Source of the DNA: Desulfurella acetivorans A63
GTDB taxonomy: Bacteria > Campylobacterota_A > Desulfurellia > Desulfurellales > Desulfurellaceae
NCBI GenBank assembly: GCA_000517565.1
Contig: CP007051.1
Span: 953,039-1,017,038 of the forward strand
Length of the DNA stretch: 64,000 nucleotides
Direction: 5' to 3'
The number at the start of each line of letters is the position of its first letter. Position 1 is the first letter of the stretch. The translations under genes were made by a program, and so were the position numbers. This document shows, piece by piece, positions 20,079 through 28,425 of the stretch. The notes below the pieces were generated by a model, which did no database searches, had not been told where the DNA came from, and worked only from the letters and a program-made list of their open reading frames with translations.

Positions 20079-21299
20079 TTATTCATTTTTTTTAGGAAAT
20101 TTTATTCTAAATAAACTTCCAACACCAACTGTACTTTCCAAATCAATTGAACCATTATAGAGTAATACCAGATGTTTTACAATAGCAAGTCCAAGACCGC
20201 TACCTTTACTTTTTATTTTATAAAATCGCTCAAATATTTTTTCCTGATGGCTTTTTTCTATACCAATGCCGCTATCTTCAACTTCAAAAATATAATAACT
20301 ATCATCTTCGTAGCATTTTAGTTTTATATAACCTTCTTTTGTGTAAAAAAACGCATTATCAAGTAAATTATTTAAAATTGTTTTTAAGTGATACTCGTTA
20401 AAATGTATTGTTTTAATTGAACATTCTTTTATAAATTCAATACTTTTGCTATTTAATAAATGGTTGATGTTAAGCTCTGAAAGTAGAGCCTCTACATTTA
20501 TATCTGTTAAAACATCGTTGGATTGCTTGAAATGTTCTATTTCAGCTAACTGTAAAATATTGTTTATCAAATCATTTAGATTAAGTGCATTTTTATATAT
20601 ATACTTTAGAAATTTGTTCTGATCTTTTTTATCTATATCTTTATTTAATAACAATGTTTCTGCATAACCAACAATACTTGTAATTGGAGTTTTTAATTCA
20701 TGAGAAGCATTAGAAAAAAAGTTCATTTTCATTGCCTGGTAGGATTCTTCCTTTGTTACATCTTCAATTATTATTATGTAACCATTTTCTATAGAAATTT
20801 TATTGAATTTTAAAATTTTATGCTCAAATTCAACTTTTTGAAAATTCTCTTTTATAAACTTATCAAAAAGTGCCAATACTTTATAATTTTTCCAACCATC
20901 AATTATAGATTGCCCCTGCTCTATATTGCAACCGAAAATAAAAGAAATGTAGCTATTTGACAATATAACGGTATTTTTGCTATCAACAAGCAAAACGCCA
21001 AGTTTGATGTTTTCTATAACTTTTAAAAGATTAGACCTATGAAGACTAAGTTTATCGATTTTTTGAGATTGCCTTTCGATAATCTTGCTAACAATAGGAA
21101 AAACCCTAAAAAAATCATTACCATGATTTTGAAAACTTTCTTGTATTAAATGACTAAATCCTTCTATAAGTACAATCGTTAAAATAATGTATAAAATTAA
21201 GCTTAATAAAAATAAATGAAAAAAATGAAAAAAAACTAAACTAATAAGAAAATTTAATAATAGAATTAAAAAAAATAAAAATTTATAAAATAAGGCCAT
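20079..21299 (-). CDS. phoR: Phosphate regulon sensor histidine kinase PhoR-like
   Basis: Membrane histidine kinase of 406 residues. Two adjacent hydrophobic stretches fill about residues 3-45, with almost no periplasmic loop, as in PhoR proteins that sense Pst/PhoU status instead of an external ligand. A PAS domain follows (about 80-175), then HisKA with FFSNASHELKTPITS carrying the phospho-accepting His, and HATPase_c with NNLLDNAFFYT, DSGIGI, FERFYK and GSGLGLAIVKHL. It overlaps phoB by 17 bp and sits at the 3' end of the pst operon, which fixes its role. Confidence 0.9.
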   Translation of the reverse strand: MALFYKFLFFLILLLNFLISLVFFHFFHLFLLSLILYIILTIVLIEGFSHLIQESFQNHGNDFFRVFPIVSKIIERQSQKIDKLSLHRSNLLKVIENIKLGVLLVDSKNTVILSNSYISFIFGCNIEQGQSIIDGWKNYKVLALFDKFIKENFQKVEFEHKILKFNKISIENGYIIIIEDVTKEESYQAMKMNFFSNASHELKTPITSIVGYAETLLLNKDIDKKDQNKFLKYIYKNALNLNDLINNILQLAEIEHFKQSNDVLTDINVEALLSELNINHLLNSKSIEFIKECSIKTIHFNEYHLKTILNNLLDNAFFYTKEGYIKLKCYEDDSYYIFEVEDSGIGIEKSHQEKIFERFYKIKSKGSGLGLAIVKHLVLLYNGSIDLESTVGVGSLFRIKFPKKNE

Positions 21300-21951
21300 A
21301 ACCTACTTTTGGCTTTGATTTAATTATATCTGCTTTAGTACCTAATTTTTTACGCAAAGAAGATATATGAACATCAACTGTTCTTGTTTGTACTTGACTA
21401 TCGTAACCCCAAACTTTTGTAAATAATTCTTCTCGCGAAAAAATTTTATTGGGGTTTGATAAAAAAAGTCTCAGAAGTTCGAATTCTTTGGTTGTTAAAT
21501 CAAGAATTTTATTGTCTAAATACGCACTAAATGTATTTAAGTCTAGCTCTATACCGTTAAATATCAGTTTGTTATCTTTCTTTTCAATTCTTCTTAATAA
21601 TGCTTTTATCTTAGCTATTAAAACTTTTACAGAAAATGGCTTGACAATATAATCATCTGCTCCGTCTGCAAGCAATTTTGTGATTATGCTTTCTTGCGAT
21701 TTTGCACTCAAAATAATTACAGCAATATCTTTGTACTCATTTTTAGATTTTAATAATTTAAGAAAATCTTCCCCCTGTAAACCAGGAAGCATAAGATCCA
21801 ATATTATAACATTGGGTATGAAATCCTTTAAAAGAAGCATTGCGTAATTAGCATCATCTGCAATAACTGTTTTGAAACCCTCTTTATTTAAATTAAACTC
21901 GATTAAGTGAGATATTGTTTCTTCATCTTCTACAATTAGTATATTAAACAT
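21283..21951 (-). CDS. phoB: Phosphate regulon response regulator PhoB-like (OmpR family)
   Basis: 222 residues: receiver domain with acidic pocket VEDEE, phospho-acceptor Asp in VIILDLMLPGLQG, and the conserved Lys in VKPFS; then a winged helix (about 125-222) ending in TRTVDVHISSLRKKLG, the DNA-recognition helix and wing. It is placed between phoU and phoR, 4 bp after the phoU stop. The likely targets include the 11-bp-spaced repeats upstream of pstS. Confidence 0.93.
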   Translation of the reverse strand: MFNILIVEDEETISHLIEFNLNKEGFKTVIADDANYAMLLLKDFIPNVIILDLMLPGLQGEDFLKLLKSKNEYKDIAVIILSAKSQESIITKLLADGADDYIVKPFSVKVLIAKIKALLRRIEKKDNKLIFNGIELDLNTFSAYLDNKILDLTTKEFELLRLFLSNPNKIFSREELFTKVWGYDSQVQTRTVDVHISSLRKKLGTKADIIKSKPKVGYGLIL

Positions 21952-21954
21952 TTC

Positions 21955-22614
21955 TTACAAATCTTTGATGCGTTTGTGCTTAAAAATTTCACCTGTTGCT
22001 ATATAAAGTGATAATTCTGCAATATTTGTAGCTTCATCTGCAATGCGCTCTATAGCGCGTGCTATAAAAATCATTGGTATAGTCAAAATTGAAGCATTTT
22101 GCTCATTTGTTATCTGTGCCATCTCTTTAATTATAGATAACTCACATTTATCAACATAATCATCGCTTTTTATAACAGAAATAGCTTTAGTATAATCTTT
22201 AGAAAAAAAGGAATCAAGTGCTGTTTCAAGCATAATAATAGTCTTGTCTTTCATATTGGAAATTTCACTCGTATCAACTCTAAAATCTACAAAATCAATT
22301 TTTTCTACCCATTCTGCAATATTTGTAGCATTATCAGCAATACGCTCCAGAAATGTATTGATTTTTAAAGCAGATAAAACAATCCTTAGATCTTCAGCTA
22401 AAGGCCACCTTAGGGCTATTAAGTTTGCACAAAACTCATCTATATCATTATCCAAAGCATCAACTTCATCATCAAGTTCTTTTACTTTTTGAGCCAACTC
22501 CAGGTCTTTATTTATCAATGAATCAATAGAGTAAATAAACATACGTGTAGCTGCCTGTGCCATATTTGAAATTTTTACCCTCAATTGTCTTAAATCTTCA
22601 TCTAATAGTCTCAT
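21955..22614 (-). CDS. phoU: Phosphate signalling complex protein PhoU
   Basis: Dimer of two three-helix bundles that links the Pst transporter to PhoR. Seen here: RQLRVKISNMAQAA at the start, ALRWPLAEDLRIVLSALKI in bundle one and RAIERIADEATNIAE in bundle two (the E/DxxxD metal-site motif; the matching one in bundle one is FLERIADNATNIAEW). Length 219 fits. AGGAG precedes the ATG, and it follows pstB by 8 bp. Confidence 0.95.
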   Translation of the reverse strand: MRLLDEDLRQLRVKISNMAQAATRMFIYSIDSLINKDLELAQKVKELDDEVDALDNDIDEFCANLIALRWPLAEDLRIVLSALKINTFLERIADNATNIAEWVEKIDFVDFRVDTSEISNMKDKTIIMLETALDSFFSKDYTKAISVIKSDDYVDKCELSIIKEMAQITNEQNASILTIPMIFIARAIERIADEATNIAELSLYIATGEIFKHKRIKDL

Positions 22615-22622
22615 ATATGCTC

Positions 22623-23402
22623 CTATCCAAACCTACCCATAATGTAGTCTTGTGTTTTTTTATCTTTTGGGTTTGTAAACATTATATTTGTTTTATCGTA
22701 CTCAATAACTTCACCATCCATTAAAAAAAGTGTATATTCAGATACACGAGCTGCCTGTTGCAAATTATGTGTTACTGCTATAATAGTCAACTTTTTCGAA
22801 AGTTCAACCATTAAATCTTCAATTTTTGATGTTGATATAGGATCAAGTGAAGCGGTAGATTCATCAAACACCAAAACTTCAGGGTCAACTGCAATTGCAC
22901 GTGCAATGCACAATCTTTGCTGCTGACCACCGGATAAATTTGTGGCAAGCTTATCAAGTCTATCTTTTACTTCATCCCAAAGAGCAGCATCTTTTAGAGC
23001 TTTTTCTACTCTATCTTTTAATTCTGTTTTATTTTTGATACCTTTTAATTTTAAACCAAATGCAATATTTTCGAAAATTGACATAGGAAAAGCGGTAGGC
23101 TTTTGAAAAACCATACCAACTCTATCTCTTAATTCTATCAAATCTATTTTGGGATCCAAAATATTTGTATCATCAATAAAAATTTCACCTTCGTATCGAT
23201 TATTTGCATATAAATCATGCATGCGGTTAAAACACCTTGCAAGCGTAGTTTTGCCGGATCCAGATGGTCCAATGAGTGCCAAAATCGTGTTTTCTTTCAC
23301 GCAAAAATTTAGATCTTTTAAAGCAATCTTGTTGCCATAATAAAAATTAAAATTCCTTACATCAATTTTTTGTTTCCCATCGATTTTACAAATATATTTC
23401 AA
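22623..23402 (-). CDS. pstB: Phosphate ABC transporter ATP-binding protein PstB
   Basis: ATPase of the high-affinity phosphate importer. Walker [10 protein letters not shown], the PstB-specific [10 protein letters not shown]-loop [13 protein letters not shown], signature [14 protein letters not shown], Walker [14 protein letters not shown] (the family usually has LMDEP; here the Asp-Glu is kept and Pro is Ser), and switch VTHN. Length 259 is typical. The start codon overlaps the pstA stop by 4 bp. Confidence 0.96.
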   Translation of the reverse strand: MKYICKIDGKQKIDVRNFNFYYGNKIALKDLNFCVKENTILALIGPSGSGKTTLARCFNRMHDLYANNRYEGEIFIDDTNILDPKIDLIELRDRVGMVFQKPTAFPMSIFENIAFGLKLKGIKNKTELKDRVEKALKDAALWDEVKDRLDKLATNLSGGQQQRLCIARAIAVDPEVLVFDESTASLDPISTSKIEDLMVELSKKLTIIAVTHNLQQAARVSEYTLFLMDGEVIEYDKTNIMFTNPKDKKTQDYIMGRFG

Positions 23403-24232
23403 CGACTAAACCTCCAATAAGAAAACAATCTGCTTGCAATATTAAATAACAAAACGCTAAAAGTCAAAATTATTGCGGCAGCCCATGCTAAATGATGCCA
23501 GCTATCATATGGTCCCATAGCGTAATCATACATTGTTACAGTTAGAGTTGCTATAGGTTTGTTTAGTTTGTAACTTTCAAAATTACTGTTAAATGATGTA
23601 AACAAAAGCGGAGCCGTCTCACCTAAAATTCGCGATATAGCAAGCAATATAACACTCACTATACCAACAATAGCTTCTTTTGCTACAACTTTAAAAATTA
23701 CTATGTACTTTGGTGCCCCAAGTGCATAAGCTGCTTCTCTTAACTCATTTGGCACAAGCTTTAATATATTATCTATAGAGCTTATTACAATTGGTATCAT
23801 AAGCAAAGCAAGCGCAATAGAACCTGCAATAACAGAAAAGCCACCCATTGGCACAACGACCAACGCATAAACAAAAATACCTATTATTATGGAAGGAATA
23901 CTTGTCATGGCATCAGAAACATTCCTAATAATATTAGATAAAAAACTATCTTTGCCATATTCACTCAAATATATACCACCAAGTATGCCAGTTGGTATAC
24001 CAAGCAGTGATGCTAAACCTACAACTTCCAATTGGCCAAAAATAGCAAACTTTAAACCACCACCTTCATCTCCAGGTGATACAGCATTTTGTGTAAATAC
24101 AGACCAGTTAATATAATGAAAGCCTTTTTCAATTAAACTGACAATTATCCAAAACAAAAAAAATAATCCAATAAATGCACTAATTGTAGAAATAGATAAT
24201 CCAATATAATTTTTTATTTTGCGTTTTCTCAT
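23399..24232 (-). CDS. pstA: Phosphate ABC transporter permease PstA
   Basis: Membrane permease of 277 residues with about six hydrophobic helices. The cytoplasmic EAA loop is visible as [14 protein letters not shown], and PstA hallmarks include [35 protein letters not shown] and [13 protein letters not shown]. It follows pstC with 1 bp between the genes and overlaps pstB. Confidence 0.95.
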   Translation of the reverse strand: MRKRKIKNYIGLSISTISAFIGLFFLFWIIVSLIEKGFHYINWSVFTQNAVSPGDEGGGLKFAIFGQLEVVGLASLLGIPTGILGGIYLSEYGKDSFLSNIIRNVSDAMTSIPSIIIGIFVYALVVVPMGGFSVIAGSIALALLMIPIVISSIDNILKLVPNELREAAYALGAPKYIVIFKVVAKEAIVGIVSVILLAISRILGETAPLLFTSFNSNFESYKLNKPIATLTVTMYDYAMGPYDSWHHLAWAAAIILTFSVLLFNIASRLFSYWRFSR

Positions 24233-24233
24233 T

Positions 24234-25160
24234 TTAATTCCCCGTTTTTCTCAAAAAAAACATTTTTGATCCAATAATCAAAAGAAAACTCAACAAAAAT
24301 AAAATAAGAGCCAATAAATACATTGAGGATAAATATAAGTGAGAACTTGCTTCTGTAAACTCATTTGCAATCGTTGCAGTAACTGTAGTGGTTGCAGACA
24401 TTAATGATGTAGGAAGGCTATCCTGATTTCCTATAACAAATGTTACAGCCATAGTTTCACCTATTGCCCTACCCAAACTTATAAGCACAGCACCAATAAT
24501 AGCACTTTTTGAATATCTAAACATAACCTTTGAGATAGTTTCCCATTTTGTTGCTCCAAGCGCATATGCAGACTCTTTAAGTAAATCTGGCGTTATCTTT
24601 AGCGCATCTCTAGCCAATGCTGCAGTAAATGGTATAATCATTATTGCAAGCACAACACTGGCCGTAAATAGACTAACACTTGAAGAATACCCATAAAAAT
24701 ATTGGCCAATAACAGGCAGTTTTGCAAGTGTAGAATTAAATAAAGGTTGTACATATTTTTCAATCAATGGACCTAAATAAAATAGACCCCAAAAACCATA
24801 AATTACACTAGGAATAGCTGCAAGCAATTCTATAGCTATCCCAATTGGTGTTTTTAAAAAATTTGGACAAATTTCAACTAAAAAAATTGCTATGCCAAGC
24901 GCTATAGGTATAGCAATAATAGCTGAAATAACTGTTGTTAGAAATGTGCCAACAAGCGCAATTAGACCTCCAAACTTATCAAATGCTGGAGACCATACGT
25001 TGCTTGTTATAAAGCTAAAAAAACCAAAGTGGCTTATCGCATCCTTTGAATTTATATAAAGGACTAAAAATAAACCCGCAATAACTAGTAAAGTAAAATA
25101 TGCAAAAAACATGGAAATATGTTTTAAAAAAAAGTCAATAATAATAAACTTTTTTTTCAT
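24234..25160 (-). CDS. pstC: Phosphate ABC transporter permease PstC
   Basis: Permease partner of PstA, 308 residues, about six membrane helices. Landmarks: FGGLIALVGTFLTT, IAIELLAAIPSVIYGFWGL, the EAA loop LLKESAYALGATKWE and GRAIGETMAVTFVIGN. AGAGGAAT precedes the ATG. A 52-bp gap to pstS contains no obvious hairpin. Confidence 0.95.
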   Translation of the reverse strand: MKKKFIIIDFFLKHISMFFAYFTLLVIAGLFLVLYINSKDAISHFGFFSFITSNVWSPAFDKFGGLIALVGTFLTTVISAIIAIPIALGIAIFLVEICPNFLKTPIGIAIELLAAIPSVIYGFWGLFYLGPLIEKYVQPLFNSTLAKLPVIGQYFYGYSSSVSLFTASVVLAIMIIPFTAALARDALKITPDLLKESAYALGATKWETISKVMFRYSKSAIIGAVLISLGRAIGETMAVTFVIGNQDSLPTSLMSATTTVTATIANEFTEASSHLYLSSMYLLALILFLLSFLLIIGSKMFFLRKTGN

Positions 25161-25212
25161 TAATTATTCCTCTTTATTTATTTTAATTTTAAGGTTAACA
25201 TCACGTAAAATT

Positions 25213-26223
25213 TTATAATTTATTTTCATTTAAATACTTAATTATTTTATCTTTTGTGTTTTTTGGCAGTGGAATATAGCCCAAACTTTCAGCAGCTTTG
25301 TCACCATGGGCAAAACCCCATTTGAAAAACTCAGCTGCTTCTTTGTGTGGTAATGTAGGTTTTTTAGGAATAAGCACAAATGTGCCAGATACTATAGGCC
25401 ATGTGTTTACACCAGGCTGATATGCTAGAGATTGACAAAAACCGTTTTGAGGAGCCCACTGTGCTTTTGCTGCAGCTTCTTTGAAGGCTGCTATGCTTGG
25501 TATAACCCATTTACCTGCTTTGTTTTGCAATTCTACGCTTGTTAGATGATTTTGTAGCCAGAATGCATACTCAACATAGCCAATCGAGCCTTTTATCTGC
25601 TTTACATAGTTTGACACACCCATATTGCCTTTTCCGCCAACGCCTACTGGCCAGTTTACAGATAGGCCGTAATGAACTTTTTCATTCCAAGCTTTGCTAA
25701 TCTGACTTAGCCAGTAAGTAACATTCCAGTTTGTACCAGAACCATCTGCTCTATGGACTACAGTAATAGGAATATGCGGCAATCTCAAGCCAGGATTATC
25801 TTTTTCGATTTGTGGATCATTCCAATATTTAATCTCTCCCATAAAAATTTTTGGTACAACTGCATTTGATAGTTTAAGCTGATTGTCTTTCAAGCCAGGA
25901 ATATTTACAACTAGCACTATACCGCCAACCAAAGAGGGAAACTGTAGTAGATTTTTTTTATTTAACTCTTGCTCTGATAAACACATATCTGTGCCACCAA
26001 ATGCCACTACACCCTGACTTACCTGCTGTATGCCTGCACCTGAGCCTACACCTTGATAATTCACTTTATTACCAGTAGCTTTCTCGTACTCATAAGCCCA
26101 TTTTGTATAAACTGGATATGCAAATGTAGAACCGGCTCCGTTAATATTTGTAGCATAAGAATTACCAAACCACGAAAAAACCAAAAACAATGTAGCAAAA
26201 AAAATACTTTTAAAATAACTCAT
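25213..26223 (-). CDS. pstS: Phosphate ABC transporter substrate-binding protein PstS
   Basis: Periplasmic phosphate receptor. Signal peptide at residues 1-24 (FFATLFLVFSWFGNSYA), then the PstS landmarks NGAGSTFAYPVYTKWA, YQGVGSGAGI, FGGTDMCLS, HRADGSGTNWN and the C-terminal TWPIVSGTFVLIPKKP. I start at the ATG of 26223, which has AGGGGGG upstream and begins the signal peptide; an in-frame ATG-like extension to 26259 would put 12 charged and polar residues before it. It is the first gene of the pst-pho operon, behind the Pho box. Confidence 0.95.
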   Translation of the reverse strand: MSYFKSIFFATLFLVFSWFGNSYATNINGAGSTFAYPVYTKWAYEYEKATGNKVNYQGVGSGAGIQQVSQGVVAFGGTDMCLSEQELNKKNLLQFPSLVGGIVLVVNIPGLKDNQLKLSNAVVPKIFMGEIKYWNDPQIEKDNPGLRLPHIPITVVHRADGSGTNWNVTYWLSQISKAWNEKVHYGLSVNWPVGVGGKGNMGVSNYVKQIKGSIGYVEYAFWLQNHLTSVELQNKAGKWVIPSIAAFKEAAAKAQWAPQNGFCQSLAYQPGVNTWPIVSGTFVLIPKKPTLPHKEAAEFFKWGFAHGDKAAESLGYIPLPKNTKDKIIKYLNENKL

Positions 26224-26263
26224 ACGCCCCCCTACAAAGCAAATTTTTATCTGCTGCAAACGT

Positions 26264-26318
26264 ATTGTATATTAAAAGTTGTTAATTAAACATCAAAGAA
26301 TTGTAAAATTTTTGTAAA
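26264..26318 (-). promoter_or_regulatory. Pho box and promoter of the pst-pho operon
   Basis: Reading the minus strand, four hexamers occur at exact 11-bp steps: TTTACA (26318-26313), TTTACA (26307-26302), TTGATG (26296-26291) and TTAACA (26285-26280). Ten bases later comes TACAAT (26269-26264), a good -10 box, and there is no -35 consensus. This is the geometry of PhoB/PhoP-activated promoters, where direct repeats replace the -35 region and end about 10 bp before the -10. Confidence 0.75.
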
Positions 26319-26321
26319 GTT

Positions 26322-26789
26322 CTATTGCAAGGATTTAATTATTTCAATAAAATCACTTTCGCTAATTTTGCCAGGTACTCTAACCCTTGGAATACCTTTT
26401 TTGTCTATAAAAATACTTGTAGGTGTTGCAAAAATCCCTCCAAGAGGCGTAGTTTGTGAATAATTTCCCCAATAAAGAGGGTACTTAACGCCAAATTGAG
26501 AAGCAAAAGCTCTAATTTGATCAACATGATCAAAAGAATCAACACCAATTACTACCACATTCTTTTGGTTTTTTCCATATAATTCATAAAGCTTATTTAA
26601 TGTTGGCACTTCTTTTTGACAATAATAGCAACCAACATCAAAAAAGGTCATTACAACAATCTTACCTTTAAAATTGTCAACATTTGTTTTTTGACCATTT
26701 ATGCCTACTAATTCCAGATTAAACGCAAACGCATTACTTGTTATAATTAAAAAGATTAACAAAGTAAAAAAAATTTTTTTGAAATTCAT
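26322..26789 (-). CDS. TlpA/ResA-like periplasmic thioredoxin
   Basis: Membrane-anchored or secreted thioredoxin-fold protein. Hydrophobic signal (FFTLLIFLIITSNAFA), then the TlpA pattern KGKIVVMTFFDVGCYYCQKEVP with redox motif CYYC, VVIGVDSFD, the cis-Pro region FATPTSIFIDKKG and a short C-terminus. At 155 residues it is a compact member. The start at 26789 has GGGAGG upstream; a longer in-frame reading to 26825 would place non-signal residues first. Partner could be cytochrome or disulfide maturation; none is adjacent. Confidence 0.88.
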   Translation of the reverse strand: MNFKKIFFTLLIFLIITSNAFAFNLELVGINGQKTNVDNFKGKIVVMTFFDVGCYYCQKEVPTLNKLYELYGKNQKNVVVIGVDSFDHVDQIRAFASQFGVKYPLYWGNYSQTTPLGGIFATPTSIFIDKKGIPRVRVPGKISESDFIEIIKSLQ

Positions 26790-26855
26790 AATGGATCCTC
26801 CCTTTCTAAATATGAAAGGTATCACAAATAAATAGAAAAATCAATTACTGATTTC

Positions 26856-27758
26856 TTATTGTTTTTTTTGTTCACTTAGGTTCATTAACCAATATACAAT
26901 TCCCAAAACCAGTACAAGCAAACCAAGTATAGCCACTTCTTCTGACTTTTGGGGTTCAAGTGAAAATATTAAAATTTTTCGCAAAAGAGCTGCCATTGCA
27001 AGACTTATAAATACATTTAAAGCAAATTTTTTACCCTTTAATCTTTTGACTTCTTCTTCTAAAAGCTCTCTTACAGTCCACAAAATTAACATAGCACCAA
27101 GTATGTTAATTACCGTATGTTCAAACGAAGAATTAGAATTAAGTAAAAATTTAAATATATCGGATACAAACAAGAAAAATATCAATAGACTTGTCAATAC
27201 AAGCAAACTAACTAAACCGACATCAAAAAAATACGATAATCTCGAGCTCAACCTAACTATATTAGTTTCTATTTTGCTTTTTGCAACATAGAATTGATTT
27301 TCATCAATATATGAACTTGTCATTATATCTAAATTTATATCTAGTATTTTATCAATTGATAGTTTAAGTTCTTCTTGTCTATGATATACATCATAATTTT
27401 CTAATACAATGCTGTGTAAAAAAGATCTAATAAAATTCATAGTAGCACTTACATAATGTGAAGGTAGTCCTATTTGAGCATGCACTTCACCTATTTTTTT
27501 AATCTTTCTTAAATAATCTTCATTGAATTGTGCATTAAATAAATCCAAAAACCATAATTTTAATTTCTCTTTATGACGATTTTTAATTTCTTCGCTTGAT
27601 AAAAATTTGCTATAGTCATCAAAATTAGATATAAATTTATGAAGTTCTTCTACAAAACTATTAGCATTTTTCTTTGCCAAATCTTTTAAGCTTGCTAAAT
27701 TTGATATGTCATCATCCGTCAAGTTATATATTTGAATAATCTTTTCCAAAGTTCCCAC
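26856..27758 (-). CDS. Protoglobin / globin-sensor domain fused to PsiE-like membrane domain
   Basis: Residues 1 to about 160 are an all-helical globin of the protoglobin/globin-coupled-sensor type: LTDDDISNLASLKDLAKK, and EVHAQIGLPSHYV with H93 at the place of the proximal heme ligand (HemAT has HVRIGL). Residues about 175-295 form four hydrophobic helices with the PsiE family pattern: LWTVRELLEEEVKRLKGKK, LAMAALLRKILIFSLE and LGLLVLVLGIVYWLM. PsiE is phosphate-starvation inducible in E. coli, and this gene lies close to the pst operon. Function of the fusion is unknown; O2, NO or redox sensing at the membrane is a reasonable guess. GTG start; no Shine-Dalgarno. Confidence 0.75.
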   Translation of the reverse strand: MGTLEKIIQIYNLTDDDISNLASLKDLAKKNANSFVEELHKFISNFDDYSKFLSSEEIKNRHKEKLKLWFLDLFNAQFNEDYLRKIKKIGEVHAQIGLPSHYVSATMNFIRSFLHSIVLENYDVYHRQEELKLSIDKILDINLDIMTSSYIDENQFYVAKSKIETNIVRLSSRLSYFFDVGLVSLLVLTSLLIFFLFVSDIFKFLLNSNSSFEHTVINILGAMLILWTVRELLEEEVKRLKGKKFALNVFISLAMAALLRKILIFSLEPQKSEEVAILGLLVLVLGIVYWLMNLSEQKKQ

Positions 27759-27766
27759 ACGGTTTA

Positions 27767-27794
27767 ATTATTGTAAAAAAAATGGATTTGTCAA
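27767..27794 (-). promoter_or_regulatory. Predicted promoter of the globin-PsiE gene
   Basis: TTGACA (27794-27789), 16-bp spacer, AATAAT (27772-27767), then only 8 nt to the GTG start at 27758. No Shine-Dalgarno lies between, so this is another possible leaderless start. The spacer also contains TTTACA, so the exact -10 is uncertain. Confidence 0.5.
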
Positions 27795-27835
27795 TATTTT
27801 AGCTGCCCGCTGTAATTGCAGGCAGCTAAAATATT
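27793..27835 (-). terminator. Hairpin terminator after the SCP2-like gene
   Basis: Perfect 15-bp arms (AATATTTTAGCTGCC and its complement) around a 13-base loop. It begins one base after the stop of the SCP2-like gene and overlaps the -35 box of the globin-PsiE promoter. Confidence 0.75.
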
Positions 27836-28327
27836 TTAAGGGCATGATTCGCTATAAGGAACTTTACCTAAACCTATCAAAAAAGCTTTAAAAGGTGCAA
27901 TAAATTGCATTGCTTCGCCTTTTGACCCTATAAAAGTCATTTTAGAAAACATTCCTATATTCATAAAACCAAAATTACCTGCTGCTAAAGATTTCCAATT
28001 TTGAGTTGTAGCATACATTGTAAACTCTGGATGGGGGTCTTTTTGAGCACCACCATAAATACATACTGCTTTTCCGTTTTCATTTTTAATTTCGACTTCT
28101 GAAATTATTTTTGGGTTACAATCTTGCCTATAAAAAGCTATGGTTTTGTAACCTTTTTCCTTATTAACATTGTATTTCGACCATTCTGCCATGGTAGTCT
28201 GCAGATGCTCGTTCCAATAAGAACAAAATTCTTTTGTCCAACTAGCACTCATCCAGGGTTGTTCCGCTAAAGATAAAGAACATGAAATCAACAAAATAAA
28301 TGCACTTAACACAAATCCTTTAAACAT
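27836..28327 (-). CDS. Secreted SCP2-like (sterol-carrier fold) protein
   Basis: About 163 residues with a signal peptide (GFVLSAFILLISCSLSLA, cleavage near residue 21). After it come WMSASWTKEFCSYWNEHLQT, a beta-rich core (KTIAFYRQDC, GKAVCIYGG) and TMYATTQNWKSLAAGNFGFMNIGMFSKMTFIG, which resembles the SCP2 lipid-binding pattern in which the last helix covers a hydrophobic tunnel. Four or five cysteines remain in the mature chain. Ligand and role are unknown. ATG at 28327 has GGAGGTG upstream; a reading from 28339 would start before the ribosome site. Own promoter and terminator: single-gene unit. Confidence 0.6.
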   Translation of the reverse strand: MFKGFVLSAFILLISCSLSLAEQPWMSASWTKEFCSYWNEHLQTTMAEWSKYNVNKEKGYKTIAFYRQDCNPKIISEVEIKNENGKAVCIYGGAQKDPHPEFTMYATTQNWKSLAAGNFGFMNIGMFSKMTFIGSKGEAMQFIAPFKAFLIGLGKVPYSESCP

Positions 28328-28367
28328 CAACACCTCCAAAAAATGATAAATTTATTTAACTAGATTA

Positions 28368-28395
28368 ATAATATATAACTAAATAATCTTGTCAA
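28368..28395 (-). promoter_or_regulatory. Predicted promoter of the SCP2-like gene
   Basis: TTGACA (28395-28390), 16-bp spacer, TATTAT (28373-28368); leader of about 35 nt to the ATG. Confidence 0.6.
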
Positions 28396-28425
28396 TAAAA
28401 AAATACAAATAATTCCAAATTATAT

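Noticed and set aside
26791-26820. CCTTTC/GAAAGG hairpin next to the Shine-Dalgarno of the TlpA-like gene, as a translational switch
   Set aside because: The stem is only 6 bp with a 7-base loop; without comparison it cannot be told from chance.
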